Assembly: GCA_021162305.1 (NCBI GenBank)
Contig: JAGGYX010000010.1
Coordinates: 1 to 10,884 of the forward strand
DNA length: 10,884 nt
Source of the DNA: Thermoplasmata archaeon
Lineage (GTDB): Archaea > Thermoplasmatota > E2 > UBA202 > JdFR-43
Reading direction: 5' to 3'
The notes beneath the pieces were generated by a model. The model worked only from the letters and a program-made list of their open reading frames with translations. It did no database searches and had not been told where the DNA came from. Positions 1 through 6,844 of this stretch are shown piece after piece. The first letter of the stretch is position 1, and every line of letters begins with the position of its first letter. The position numbers and the translations under genes were made by a program.

Positions 1-42
1 ATGCACAAGTTTACCAAAAATCAAATTGGCACAATAAAAAAA

Positions 43-52
43 TTATTATAAA
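43..52 (+). promoter_or_regulatory. Putative TATA box for the AAA ATPase gene
   Basis: The element TTATTATAAA is centred about 24 bp upstream of the ATG at 71. This is the spacing at which archaeal transcription starts, so the message would begin at or next to that ATG and be leaderless. The same geometry recurs at the repressor, zinc-ribbon and truA genes in this window. The region is very AT-rich, so a chance match is possible. Confidence 0.4.
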
Positions 53-70
53 GCGATGGGAATAACAGTT

Positions 71-1330
71 ATGGAAATATTTAAGAAAATAGCTATCAAA
101 AATTACAGAGGATTACATTTATTAGAGTTTATTCCTAAATCAATAAATATAATCGTAGGCCGAAATAATACAGGTAAATCAGCAATTTTGGAGGCTATAT
201 CTTTATTAGCCTCTTCGACTAATAACTTTAAGGATCTCAAAGGAGAGGATCTTTTACAAATTTTCAAGAAAAGATACGATCTCTCTTATCTGATAAGACT
301 GGGTATGAAAAAAGCTGAAATTGGGGTTACTGTAGATAATCAAAATTATACCCTTTCTTTAGAATATTTAACTAAAGGTATACCACATGACAGGAGAGAA
401 AAGGACATTTTCCATTACATAGAAAATCTAGCTGAAGAGAACATAATTTCCAATTTAGAAAGATGGGAAAGATATCTAAAAGATTTCGCTGAGATTACTG
501 AAGCAGAAAAGGAACAACCAGAGGGTAAAGAAGGATTAAGTTACATAATAGATAAAAAAATAGAACAAACAAAAAATAAATTTATTGAGAGATTCATCAA
601 TAGTAGCAAATTAATTCTCACTCTTTCCCAAAATAATAAATATAAAAAGATATTTTTGTATATTGAGCATCCTAAGGAGGAATTACCCGCGTTTCGTGGT
701 ATAATTTCTTACCGGCTATATAAGATATTTAATAATCTATACAAAATAGATATAAGCGAGGATAAAGATTTTAAAATACCTATATTATTTAATTTTCAAG
801 AAGGTGTGCAACCAACGACTGTTGAAGAATTACATGACTTAGTAGTATCACATAAAAAGATAAATAAAGCATTGGAGCTACTTAAACAGCGTGTTGGGTA
901 TATTGAAGACATTCGGAAAGCTGGAGAAAAATTATTGGTTTTTCAATCGTATACTGATCCTTTACCCCTTTCGGCAATGGGCGATGGGTTTATTTCTCTA
1001 TTGAAACTTATCTTTTTAATTAGCTTAGCTGAACAGGGAATTATAATTTTGGAAGAGCCCGAGGTCTCTTTACATCCAGGATTCTCAGAAATATTAGCAG
1101 AAAGCATTGTCTCAAATGCCGATTCCGCACAATTCTTTATTTCAACACATAGTATAGATTTGATAGAACTAATTTTAGAAAAAGCTGAACAGTATGGAAG
1201 GTTAAAAAATGTTAATATTCTTCGACTTCACTGGAGAGAAGATTTAAAAACAATTGAAAAAGAAAGTTTATCTGGCGATCAAGCAAAAGAAGAGCTAGAT
1301 TCTATAGGTACAGATCTTAGAGGTTATTAA
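71..1330 (+). CDS. OLD/AAA15-type ABC-fold ATPase
   Basis: This is an ATP-binding protein of the SMC/RecF/OLD-like ABC class, about 419 residues from the start chosen here. An N-terminal segment of the kind usual in this class (KIAIKNYRGL) precedes a Walker A, GRNNTGKS, at residues 30-37. A long helical insert follows. The C-terminal half has a signature-like LSAMGDGF (about 300-307), a Walker B IIILEEPE (about 324-331) running into SLHP, and a switch histidine in STHS (about 358-361). The open frame begins at an ATG at 56. I prefer the ATG at 71 because it gives the usual family N-terminus and sits about 24 bp from a TATA-like element; neither start has a clear Shine-Dalgarno. The stop is 1 nt before the next gene, a TOPRIM-like protein, so the two are probably co-transcribed and work together. 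Such pairs occur in anti-phage systems (split OLD, PARIS). A DNA-repair role is also possible. Confidence 0.85.
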   Translation: MEIFKKIAIKNYRGLHLLEFIPKSINIIVGRNNTGKSAILEAISLLASSTNNFKDLKGEDLLQIFKKRYDLSYLIRLGMKKAEIGVTVDNQNYTLSLEYLTKGIPHDRREKDIFHYIENLAEENIISNLERWERYLKDFAEITEAEKEQPEGKEGLSYIIDKKIEQTKNKFIERFINSSKLILTLSQNNKYKKIFLYIEHPKEELPAFRGIISYRLYKIFNNLYKIDISEDKDFKIPILFNFQEGVQPTTVEELHDLVVSHKKINKALELLKQRVGYIEDIRKAGEKLLVFQSYTDPLPLSAMGDGFISLLKLIFLISLAEQGIIILEEPEVSLHPGFSEILAESIVSNADSAQFFISTHSIDLIELILEKAEQYGRLKNVNILRLHWREDLKTIEKESLSGDQAKEELDSIGTDLRGY

Positions 1331-1331
1331 A

Positions 1332-2015
1332 ATGGAAGTTATTGTTTGCGAAGGTCGTCATGACGCTATATTTTTGCGAAAATTAACAGACTCTATAGGT
1401 ATTTTATCTTTACCGGTAAACAATTGCATGAAAAAACTTCAGAGAATACTTCTCTCTTCAGGATATAACTATATTAAAAATAAATATGGTATAATTATAT
1501 ATGGAGATAATGGTAAATCAGATGTCATAAACAAAGTGTTACCGAGATTAGTAAGAGATTGTTTCACTAAGATAAAGAATCTAAAAATTCTTACTATTTT
1601 GGATCAGAATGGCGAAAATGAAGAAAAGTTAGTAGAAAGAGTATTCAATACCTTAAATGATGGTTTGCAAGCACGTGGAGTAACAAACTATAATTTCCAA
1701 GTTAATAAAGCAACATCAATTGTTTCCTCTACATTTGATAGAGGTTATGACATTGTAGTGGAACTTTTTATTATTCCAAAAAGTCTAGAAAAACAACTTA
1801 TAGAAAAATGTCTCCAAGTGTACAATAGTAAACTCTCGTCCTCATCAAAAAAGAAAATCCAACAAAACATGGATTCTCTTAAGCAATTGGCAAATATTTT
1901 GGGAAAAGATGAGGAAGAAATAATTTATGAATCTATAAAATTTAAATGGTTTGACGATGAGAAATGGTTTATTAACTTAATGAAATACTTGGGGAAACAT
2001 ATATGGAAAGAATAA
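1332..2015 (+). CDS. TOPRIM-like (DUF3226/DUF4435-type) partner of the AAA ATPase
   Basis: A 227-residue protein beginning MEVIVCEGRHDAIFL. This matches the first TOPRIM motif (hydrophobic strand, then E-G-x-x-D), giving E7 and D11. A second acidic strand end, LTILDQNGEN, places D91 where TOPRIM nucleases carry DxD; here the third position is N, so the second motif is degenerate. The remainder is helical and charged, with no recognisable domain. It starts 1 nt after the ATPase stop, which implies one operon and probably one complex. In OLD proteins ATPase and TOPRIM domains are fused; in PARIS (AriA/AriB) and related archaeal pairs they are separate, as here. I infer a nuclease or effector role gated by the ATPase. 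Whether it still cuts nucleic acid is uncertain because of the altered DxD. Confidence 0.7.
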   Translation: MEVIVCEGRHDAIFLRKLTDSIGILSLPVNNCMKKLQRILLSSGYNYIKNKYGIIIYGDNGKSDVINKVLPRLVRDCFTKIKNLKILTILDQNGENEEKLVERVFNTLNDGLQARGVTNYNFQVNKATSIVSSTFDRGYDIVVELFIIPKSLEKQLIEKCLQVYNSKLSSSSKKKIQQNMDSLKQLANILGKDEEEIIYESIKFKWFDDEKWFINLMKYLGKHIWKE

Positions 2016-2093
2016 CCATCTAAATTTGCAATGTGGGGGTAGCAGAAAAAGAAGAGATGTAGATATGAGAGAAAACACTTAATGCCCCATTCT

Positions 2094-2219
2094 TCATTCT
2101 CCCATCGCTACCACAGCAATTCTCCTTCTTCTTTTTTCAAATAGTTCCATGAAGAAGATGCTCTGCCATGTTCCTAATGTGAGGCTGCCATTGATGATGG
2201 GCAACGTTGCATTGCATCC
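2094..2219 (-). pseudogene. yjbQ: C-terminal remnant of yjbQ (UPF0047 family)
   Basis: Read on the minus strand, these 42 codons encode GCNATLPIINGSLTLGTWQ followed by SIFFMEL, an Arg-rich stretch and a terminal AVVAMGE stop. This is the C-terminus of the UPF0047/YjbQ family, including the P-x3-G-x-L-x-LGTWQ signature and the usual closing -GE. No start codon or upstream two-thirds of the gene precedes it. Immediately upstream, on the minus strand, is the end of the coiled-coil protein gene, whose TAG stop overlaps the first base of the fragment in another frame. There are no internal stops or frameshifts, which suggests recent disruption. A matching N-terminal piece lies at 8274-8381. YjbQ is a small widespread protein, about 130-140 residues, sometimes annotated as a secondary thiamine-phosphate synthase. 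Confidence 0.8.
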
Positions 2220-3046
2220 TAAAATCCCCCAAATTCTTCTTCTGTATCACCGGTTTTCCACAGTTTATCCTGTGTTTTTCGAGATGCTTCTCTAAATTCT
2301 TCGGGTAGATTTTCATAGCCTTTTTCTTCCTTGTCTTCCGGTTTTATTTCTTTTTCTTTTCCTATGGACTTCTTTCTTCTTACAAAAACAAAAAATGGCA
2401 AACTGACAACAACCCCACCAATCACGAAAGGAATGAAGAAATTGTTCAGTAGGTTATTCGCCTCTTTCTTTAACTTTGTAACTTCTTTTTTTAAACGTTG
2501 GTTTTCCATGGTCAAGTTTGTATTCTCTTCTTTTAACTTGTCAACATGTTTATTCAAGTTATCTATCTGCGACTTTAGGGAGTCAATTTGGGATTTGGTT
2601 TCATTTAGTTCAGCACTCAAATTATTTACTTGCTCTGTAAGATTTGCAATTCTTGGGTCTTCAACAGCAGGAATAGAGGAATAATTAACGGTTACATAAA
2701 ATAAGAATCTGCTATTTATATCTTGAAAAACGTAGAGTTTTGTATCATTTTTAAAATAACCTCCTGGATATATTTCTTTGCTTGTAAATTTATAAAGACT
2801 GCCGGTTATATTGCCATTATTATCAAATATATCCTGAATCCAAGTTGCTTCTACATCTTCTGTCCCAGTTTCGCTACAGACAAAGGTTAAATTTATAGTT
2901 TGATTGCCTTCTATTGTTACATATTTACACTCCCTGTAGGATAGCGAGAGGGGATTGTCTTTGGTCCCTATCTCTGCTGTTGCATTCAATATGTATGCTC
3001 CAAGGAGTAAAAGAATTGTTAGTGTTCCAATTTTTATCACTTTCAT
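2219..3046 (-). CDS. Membrane-anchored extracytoplasmic coiled-coil protein, exporter-associated
   Basis: I do not recognise a named family. The 275-residue product has an N-terminal signal segment (about 6-23, cleavable after ATA or a membrane anchor). An extracytoplasmic, probably beta-rich domain follows at 25-125, with two cysteines (C40, C57). A heptad-type coiled coil spans about 133-200. A transmembrane helix lies at 203-222, followed by RRKK and an acidic cytoplasmic tail. About ten N-x-S/T sequons fall in the outer part, suggesting archaeal N-glycosylation. Its start overlaps the ABC ATPase stop by ATGA, so it is translationally coupled as the last gene of the exporter operon. By position and shape it could be the periplasm-like adaptor or substrate-contact subunit that MacA provides in bacteria, but no sequence similarity to MacA is visible. 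Its TAG stop falls exactly where yjbQ homology begins, so its final residues may come from a junction. Confidence 0.75.
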   Translation of the reverse strand: MKVIKIGTLTILLLLGAYILNATAEIGTKDNPLSLSYRECKYVTIEGNQTINLTFVCSETGTEDVEATWIQDIFDNNGNITGSLYKFTSKEIYPGGYFKNDTKLYVFQDINSRFLFYVTVNYSSIPAVEDPRIANLTEQVNNLSAELNETKSQIDSLKSQIDNLNKHVDKLKEENTNLTMENQRLKKEVTKLKKEANNLLNNFFIPFVIGGVVVSLPFFVFVRRKKSIGKEKEIKPEDKEEKGYENLPEEFREASRKTQDKLWKTGDTEEEFGGF

Positions 3047-3756
3047 TTTTTTCTTCCTAAATACGTTCCTTCTTTCTCTTTTTTAAGGATTCTTCCATCT
3101 TGGAGAAATAGTATCCTGCCTGTAAGTGAAGCCATCTTATAATCATGAGTAACAACGATGATTGTAGTTCCTATGTTATAGTTCAGCCTCCCCAACAACT
3201 CCATAATATGTTTGCCAGTTTTGGAATCCAGATTACCGGTGGGCTCATCAGCTAAAATTATAGATGGTTTGTTGGCAAAAGCCCTAGCGATCGCCACTCG
3301 CTGCTGCTCCCCAGCACTCAATTCATGTGGTCTATGTTCCATTCTTTCTGACAAGCCAACCAAATTTAGCAGTTGACGAGCCCTTTTTCTCCTTTTATCT
3401 TTCGGTATTTTTGCACATTCCATTGGAAGCTCCACGTTTTCTATTGCATTCAAGATTGGTATCAAGTTAAAAGCTTGGAAGACGAAACCAATTTTATCTC
3501 TCCTTATTTTGGAAAGCTCACTTTCGTTCATTTTCGTTATATCCACGCCATCTAGAATTACGCTTCCTGAAGTTGGCTTATCGAGACATCCCAACATGTT
3601 AAGCAAGGTTGTCTTGCCAGAGCCAGATGTTCCCATGATTGCAACATAATCTCCTCTATTTATTTGGAGATTCACATCAGAGAGTGCGTGAACTTTTTTC
3701 CCACCCCTTTCATATACTTTTGTCAGGTTTACCGTTTTCAGAATGACCTCATTCAT
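3043..3756 (-). CDS. ABC transporter ATP-binding protein, LolD/MacB type
   Basis: A complete 237-residue ABC ATPase of the MacB/LolD/FtsE group, which energises FtsX-fold permeases. Walker [10 protein letters not shown] is at 42-50, the Q-loop glutamine at 94 in FVFQAFNL, the signature LSAGEQQR at 146-153, Walker B ILADEP at 167-172, the D-loop in TGNLDS, and the switch histidine at 204 in VVTHD. The group-typical [12 protein letters not shown] segment follows Walker A. A GGAGG Shine-Dalgarno (3766-3770) lies 9 nt before the ATG. The gene overlaps the upstream permease by 8 nt and the downstream coiled-coil gene by 4 nt, so the three are translated as a unit. Members work by mechanotransmission across the membrane or by lipoprotein or peptide export; the substrate here cannot be read from the sequence. 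Confidence 0.95.
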   Translation of the reverse strand: MNEVILKTVNLTKVYERGGKKVHALSDVNLQINRGDYVAIMGTSGSGKTTLLNMLGCLDKPTSGSVILDGVDITKMNESELSKIRRDKIGFVFQAFNLIPILNAIENVELPMECAKIPKDKRRKRARQLLNLVGLSERMEHRPHELSAGEQQRVAIARAFANKPSIILADEPTGNLDSKTGKHIMELLGRLNYNIGTTIIVVTHDYKMASLTGRILFLQDGRILKKEKEGTYLGRKK

Positions 3757-5035
3757 ATCTTATCGCCTCCACTGGACTCTTTCTGGAGGCTTTCCAAGCC
3801 GGATATAAACTGCCCAAAGCTCCTAGCAATATCGCTATGCCTATTACAAGTAATATCATCTCGGGTGTTACGATTGGATTAGCAACTTCTATGCCAGATA
3901 TCACATGTCCACTTGGTGTTGTTATAGGCTTTGGTTTGGGAAGGAGAATGTTTGTCAACATTGGTGTAGCTATGCCACCAATAGCAGCTCCAACTACTCC
4001 CCCCATTAATCCGATTATTATTCCTTCAAGGAGGAATTGTACCATGATGTTCTTTCCAGTAAATCCAATTGCTTTCAAGATGCCTATCTCTTTGGTTCTT
4101 TCACGCACAGTATAAAGCATGATGAATAGAACCATCACGCTTGTGGCAATTAGAGTTGTGACAAGTTCTTGAAATCCTATTGATTGCAACTGATTGACAT
4201 ATCCAGCCATTTTTTCTTCTCTTTCTTTCATCTGGTGCCGCATTCCCAGAAGATACTTCATCTTTTCGAGATATGTTATAGTATTAAGACCATAGTTGGC
4301 TTTTATTTCATTTGCAATTTCTTCTACTCTATCGACATCCTCAACATGCACATTTATTTTGGATACCTTTCCAGTCAGGTTGAAAGCCCTCTGAGCATCT
4401 GAAAGGCTCATGTACAACGTTCTGTTGGTGAGAAGGGTAGATTCAAAAATTCCTACAACCTTGAAATAAATTCCATTTATGTTTATTGTATCTCCAACTC
4501 CCGCATCAAAATACTTGGTGAGATTTTGAGATAAGATGACAACTCCACTATCTCCTTTTTTTAAATTCCTTCCTTTTATTATCTTCGTTGGCAGTATATA
4601 ATCCAGATGGGAAGAATTCAGCTGAATACCCTCAACCGTGTAAATTGTCTTGAAGTACTGGATTACTCCTCCATCTGTTGATTCGTTGGTCATCTCTCCA
4701 ACATTCTTTTCTAGAATTGGTATGACATCTTCAATACCTTCGATAGAGCTGATGTTGGAAGCGATGCTCTCGTTCATAAAAAGTCCTCCAAATCCCCACA
4801 TGCCCTCCCCAGGAAGAACTTCTATTATTGATGCTGTACGATTGATCTCTTCCATTATAGATTGCATTGTCTCGGCATTTTCTTCTTTCATTTCCTGCAA
4901 CTTATCTTGATTTGCCGTGATGCTAGCCTGGATAGAAACCAGAACCGACATCGAGAAACTCAAAGCAAGAACGATCAATACAGTTCTAACTTTCTTCCTC
5001 ACAACGTTCCTAAACACCCTGCTTAATATACCCAT
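3749..5035 (-). CDS. MacB/FtsX-type ABC transporter permease
   Basis: A 428-residue permease with the MacB layout. TM1 is at about 17-38, followed by a large extracytoplasmic MacB-PCD-like domain (about 40-285). An FtsX domain contributes three helices (about 288-310, 331-357, 391-412). Family hallmarks include RERTKEIGILKAIG directly after TM2 and the C-terminal [18 protein letters not shown]. The outer domain carries several N-x-S/T sequons and a predicted helical pair near TM1 and TM2, like the stalk of MacB. It is the first gene of the operon, with a strong Shine-Dalgarno (AGGTGAT, 5041-5047, 5 nt from the ATG), and its end overlaps the ATPase gene by 8 nt. Upstream lie a TATA box and a tandem pair of YTAC-N5-GTAA sites, so expression is probably controlled by the BlaI-type regulator at 6455. 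Confidence 0.93.
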   Translation of the reverse strand: MGILSRVFRNVVRKKVRTVLIVLALSFSMSVLVSIQASITANQDKLQEMKEENAETMQSIMEEINRTASIIEVLPGEGMWGFGGLFMNESIASNISSIEGIEDVIPILEKNVGEMTNESTDGGVIQYFKTIYTVEGIQLNSSHLDYILPTKIIKGRNLKKGDSGVVILSQNLTKYFDAGVGDTININGIYFKVVGIFESTLLTNRTLYMSLSDAQRAFNLTGKVSKINVHVEDVDRVEEIANEIKANYGLNTITYLEKMKYLLGMRHQMKEREEKMAGYVNQLQSIGFQELVTTLIATSVMVLFIMLYTVRERTKEIGILKAIGFTGKNIMVQFLLEGIIIGLMGGVVGAAIGGIATPMLTNILLPKPKPITTPSGHVISGIEVANPIVTPEMILLVIGIAILLGALGSLYPAWKASRKSPVEAIRYE

Positions 5036-5054
5036 TGTTCATCACCTCATTTTG

Positions 5055-5082
5055 CTACGATTTGTAACGTTACGCAATATAG
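5055..5082. promoter_or_regulatory. Tandem BlaI-like operator at the exporter operon
   Basis: There are two 13-bp sites starting 15 bp apart. CTACGATTTGTAA at 5055-5067 fits YTAC-N5-GTAA perfectly; TTACGCAATATAG at 5070-5082 has an exact left half and a weak right half. Each is preceded by G. Between and across them lies the 10-bp palindrome GTAACGTTAC (5064-5073). The upstream site is centred about 24 bp from the TATA box, on the predicted transcription start, so a bound repressor would block initiation. The same paired motif occurs at 6334-6361 and 6404-6431. Assignment to the adjacent BlaI-like protein is inference, from proximity and from the TACA/TGTA operators known for BlaI/MecI. Confidence 0.6.
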
Positions 5083-5095
5083 TAAAAACAACTGC

Positions 5096-5105
5096 ATATA
5101 TAAAA
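5096..5105 (-). promoter_or_regulatory. TATA box of the exporter operon
   Basis: On the minus strand this reads TTTTATATAT, close to the archaeal TATA consensus, preceded by a purine-rich AAAAAG that could serve as BRE. The predicted start, about 24 bp downstream near 5076, gives a short leader of about 40 nt containing the Shine-Dalgarno of the permease gene. Confidence 0.6.
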
Positions 5106-5123
5106 CTTTTTATCAATGAAATG

Positions 5124-5164
5124 CGTTTCTCAATTTTAAAATTAAAATCTAAAAAATAAAAAGG
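5124..5164 (-). terminator. T-rich terminator after the transglutaminase-like gene
   Basis: About 30-70 nt past the stop of the 5194-6315 gene, the minus strand carries successive T runs (TTTTTATTTTTT, then TTTT and TTTT). Archaeal RNA polymerase terminates at U-rich tracts without needing a hairpin. The tract lies just upstream of the exporter operon's TATA box, so it would separate the two transcription units. Confidence 0.5.
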
Positions 5165-5193
5165 AAGAGATGCGTGCCGCTGTTTATATATCA

Positions 5194-6315
5194 TTATTTC
5201 CCCCAGAAACATATCGAATTTCCCTGTACTTCGATGACTACGCTTATCTCTCCATTTCTTGAGAATGTCTGACTGCAATAGGTAGATTGAGTATTTGCTT
5301 CAATATTCCCAAAGATTTTCTCTCCTTCCAAAGATACCTCTACATGGAGATATATTGGATCATTTGTGCTGTAAACGAATTTCTCTCCTTCTGATAGATT
5401 TGTGGTTGCCATTACTTCGCCATTTTCAGTTATCGTTAATGTTCCATTGCTGATCGTGATTTTATATGTGAGATTTGTTTTTTCTGGAGCTCCTTCTGGA
5501 AGCGGTATCTCTTTATAAGATTGTTCTGGTATTACTATTATCTTTCCTCGATGAAATTCTCTTTCATAGTGGTGGAATTCAAATAGTTGTGGTTTAGGAT
5601 AAATTTCGGGTTTATTAGGTTCTTGTTCTTGAGGTTCATAATAGCCAGGCAACCATCCTTTAACCGTTTCATCATTGAACCAAAGGGTTCCATACGCTCC
5701 GATGGTAGGAGAACTTATCCGATTTGTGTAGCCAGAAGTGGGGTCTAGTAGGTACCAGCTTTGTAAGTGTTTCCATACTACCTGTGCGTGAAGTCCACCG
5801 TAGTAAGGAGCTATTCTGACGAAAACCATGTCGTTTTTCGCATACTCTTCGGTATGAAATTTCAGCAATGATGCTAACAATATTGCTTTGTCTTCGCAGT
5901 CCCCCGAATCTTTTTTCAAGGTTTTTTCTGGATTTGCCCATGCTTCCATTACACCATAGTTCTCAAAATCACTTTTGTATTGGATTTCATCAGTAGCAAA
6001 CTCCAAAGCCTCTTCTGCTGTATCAAATGATATAGGCTTCATGCCTGCTTTTTCCCACTCTATTTCATGCACGAATTCTGGTCCTTCATCGTCACTATTG
6101 TTTTCAGTTCCTTCAGTCAGAGCTTCATTGATTGCTTCTTTCCCAATCCATACACCCGGTTCGTCTCCAACAATCCACTCTGCATTGCCATTTTCCATTC
6201 CCAGAAATGGAATTGCTTTTCCTGCACTAAAGCCGTTTGGTGCAACTGCTCTCATACCTATCAATACGAATCCTGCTACCAGCAGCACGCCAAGCATTGC
6301 CATTCTTTTTCCCAT
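5194..6315 (-). CDS. Secreted transglutaminase-like (cysteine peptidase fold) protein
   Basis: A 373-residue protein with an N-terminal membrane or signal segment (about 6-22) and a transglutaminase-like core at roughly 95-200. The catalytic triad is complete: C140 in SGDCEDKAILLASLL, H176 in GGLHAQVVW and D191 in WYLLDPTSG. A Pro-rich linker follows, then a C-terminal domain that looks beta-sandwich-like (about 270-373). An acidic stretch lies between signal and core. Proteins with this core are usually proteases or amidases rather than cross-linkers. The open frame extends to a GTG at 6324, but that codon lies within the GAGGTG Shine-Dalgarno. The ATG at 6315 has 5-nt spacing from it, matching the permease gene, so I use it. 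The gene is divergent from the BlaI-type regulator, with paired operators in front of it, and is monocistronic. It probably acts at the cell surface on envelope proteins or peptides; the substrate is unknown. Confidence 0.85.
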   Translation of the reverse strand: MGKRMAMLGVLLVAGFVLIGMRAVAPNGFSAGKAIPFLGMENGNAEWIVGDEPGVWIGKEAINEALTEGTENNSDDEGPEFVHEIEWEKAGMKPISFDTAEEALEFATDEIQYKSDFENYGVMEAWANPEKTLKKDSGDCEDKAILLASLLKFHTEEYAKNDMVFVRIAPYYGGLHAQVVWKHLQSWYLLDPTSGYTNRISSPTIGAYGTLWFNDETVKGWLPGYYEPQEQEPNKPEIYPKPQLFEFHHYEREFHRGKIIVIPEQSYKEIPLPEGAPEKTNLTYKITISNGTLTITENGEVMATTNLSEGEKFVYSTNDPIYLHVEVSLEGEKIFGNIEANTQSTYCSQTFSRNGEISVVIEVQGNSICFWGK

Positions 6316-6333
6316 ATTTTCCACCTCTTTTCG

Positions 6334-6361
6334 TTACAATTTGTAACGCTACAAACTGTAA
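6334..6361. promoter_or_regulatory. Tandem BlaI-like operator at the transglutaminase-like gene
   Basis: Two perfect YTAC-N5-GTAA sites start 15 bp apart: TTACAATTTGTAA (6334-6346, extended by matching G and C to GTTAC-N5-GTAAC) and CTACAAACTGTAA (6349-6361). They contain TACA-N3-TGTA cores, closely resembling BlaI/MecI operators. For the minus-strand gene starting at 6315 they sit between the TATA box and the Shine-Dalgarno, over the predicted transcription start near 6352. Confidence 0.7.
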
Positions 6362-6370
6362 TTGTTAACT

Positions 6371-6380
6371 CATTTATAAA
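6371..6380 (-). promoter_or_regulatory. TATA box of the transglutaminase-like gene
   Basis: The minus strand reads TTTATAAATG with GAAAGA directly upstream as a possible BRE. Its predicted start falls in the operator pair about 24 bp downstream, leaving a leader of about 37 nt that includes the GAGGTG Shine-Dalgarno. Confidence 0.6.
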
Positions 6381-6403
6381 TCTTTCTCTATTTAGCTAAG
6401 TCG

Positions 6404-6431
6404 CTACGCTGCGTAATGCCACAAGCTATAA
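6404..6431. promoter_or_regulatory. Tandem BlaI-like operator at the regulator's own promoter
   Basis: CTACGCTGCGTAA (6404-6416) fits YTAC-N5-GTAA perfectly and has perfect TACGC/GCGTA arms. CCACAAGCTATAA (6419-6431), starting 15 bp later, matches with two changes. The second site overlaps the TATA box of the blaI-like gene, so binding would exclude TBP. This implies autoregulation, as is usual for bla/mec-type repressors. Confidence 0.6.
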
Positions 6432-6436
6432 ATATA
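6427..6436 (+). promoter_or_regulatory. TATA box of the blaI-like gene (leaderless)
   Basis: TATAAATATA is centred about 23.5 bp upstream of the GTG at 6455. No Shine-Dalgarno is present before that GTG. The transcript should start at the codon itself, which also explains the GTG start. Confidence 0.55.
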
Positions 6437-6454
6437 GAAAGTCGATAATAGTTT

Positions 6455-6844
6455 GTGGTCAAAGATATCAAAAATATAGGATTCTTGGAAGAAAAGGTAT
6501 TGAATATCTTGTGGGATAAAAAAGAGGCAACGGCAAGGGAGATCTGGAAGGCGTTAAAAAAGGATAAAGAATATGCCTATTCTACTATTCGCACTATCCT
6601 AACCAGGCTGGTGGAAAAGAAAGTAATAAGTCAAAAAATGGATGAAGATAAGAGGATGTATATTTATACGCCGATTCTCACAAAAAATGAACTTGAGAGG
6701 AAAATAATAAAGAGGACTTTGGACAATCTTCTAGAGAGATTCGAAAAGAGCACTATTAGTTATTTGGTCGAGAGGCTCTCCGAAAGCGATGAGGATATAG
6801 AAAAGATTAAGAAAAAACTTGAGGAGATGAAAAAAGATGTATGA
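6455..6844 (+). CDS. BlaI/MecI/CopY-family transcriptional repressor
   Basis: A 129-residue winged-helix protein of the Penicillinase_R family, close to the 123-126 residues of staphylococcal BlaI and MecI. The N-terminal domain (about 8-75) shows the family pattern: E-x-x-V-L-x-I-L-W near 12-20, A-T-A-R-E-I-W at 25-31, a recognition helix in YSTIRTILTRLVEKK at 42-56, and a wing ending YIYTP at 69-73. The C-terminal helices (about 77-129) would form the dimer interface, which BlaR1/MecR1-type proteases help inactivate in bacteria. It starts with GTG at 6455, probably leaderless, and its end overlaps the M56-like peptidase gene by 8 nt. The paired YTAC-N5-GTAA sites at its own promoter, the transglutaminase-like gene and the exporter operon are the likely targets. 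The operator link is inferred. Confidence 0.92.
   Translation: MVKDIKNIGFLEEKVLNILWDKKEATAREIWKALKKDKEYAYSTIRTILTRLVEKKVISQKMDEDKRMYIYTPILTKNELERKIIKRTLDNLLERFEKSTISYLVERLSESDEDIEKIKKKLEEMKKDV

Noticed and set aside
1..51. Frame open from the window edge to a TAA at 49-51, encoding a basic tail ending IKKLL
   Set aside because: It could be the end of an upstream gene, but 16 codons in AT-rich DNA are too few to support a call.
56..70. ATG at 56 as the start of the AAA ATPase
   Set aside because: It adds five residues before the normal family start, has no Shine-Dalgarno, and is too close to the TATA-like element at 43-52.
2020..2093. Terminator or RNA gene between the TOPRIM-like gene and the yjbQ remnant
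   Set aside because: No strong T tract or stable hairpin was evident on either strand.
3837..4115. Plus-strand ORF opposite the permease gene
   Set aside because: It is antisense to a complete, motif-rich permease domain and shows no recognisable family pattern.
5036..5193. Extra gene between the transglutaminase-like gene and the exporter operon
   Set aside because: Frames here are antisense or low-complexity; promoter, operator and terminator signals account for the gap.
6316..6324. GTG at 6324 as the start of the transglutaminase-like gene
   Set aside because: The GTG lies inside the GAGGTG Shine-Dalgarno that is correctly spaced for the ATG at 6315.
5975..6399. Two long plus-strand ORFs opposite the transglutaminase-like gene
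   Set aside because: Both are antisense shadows, rich in Ser, Phe and Pro, and would cross the operator and TATA region.
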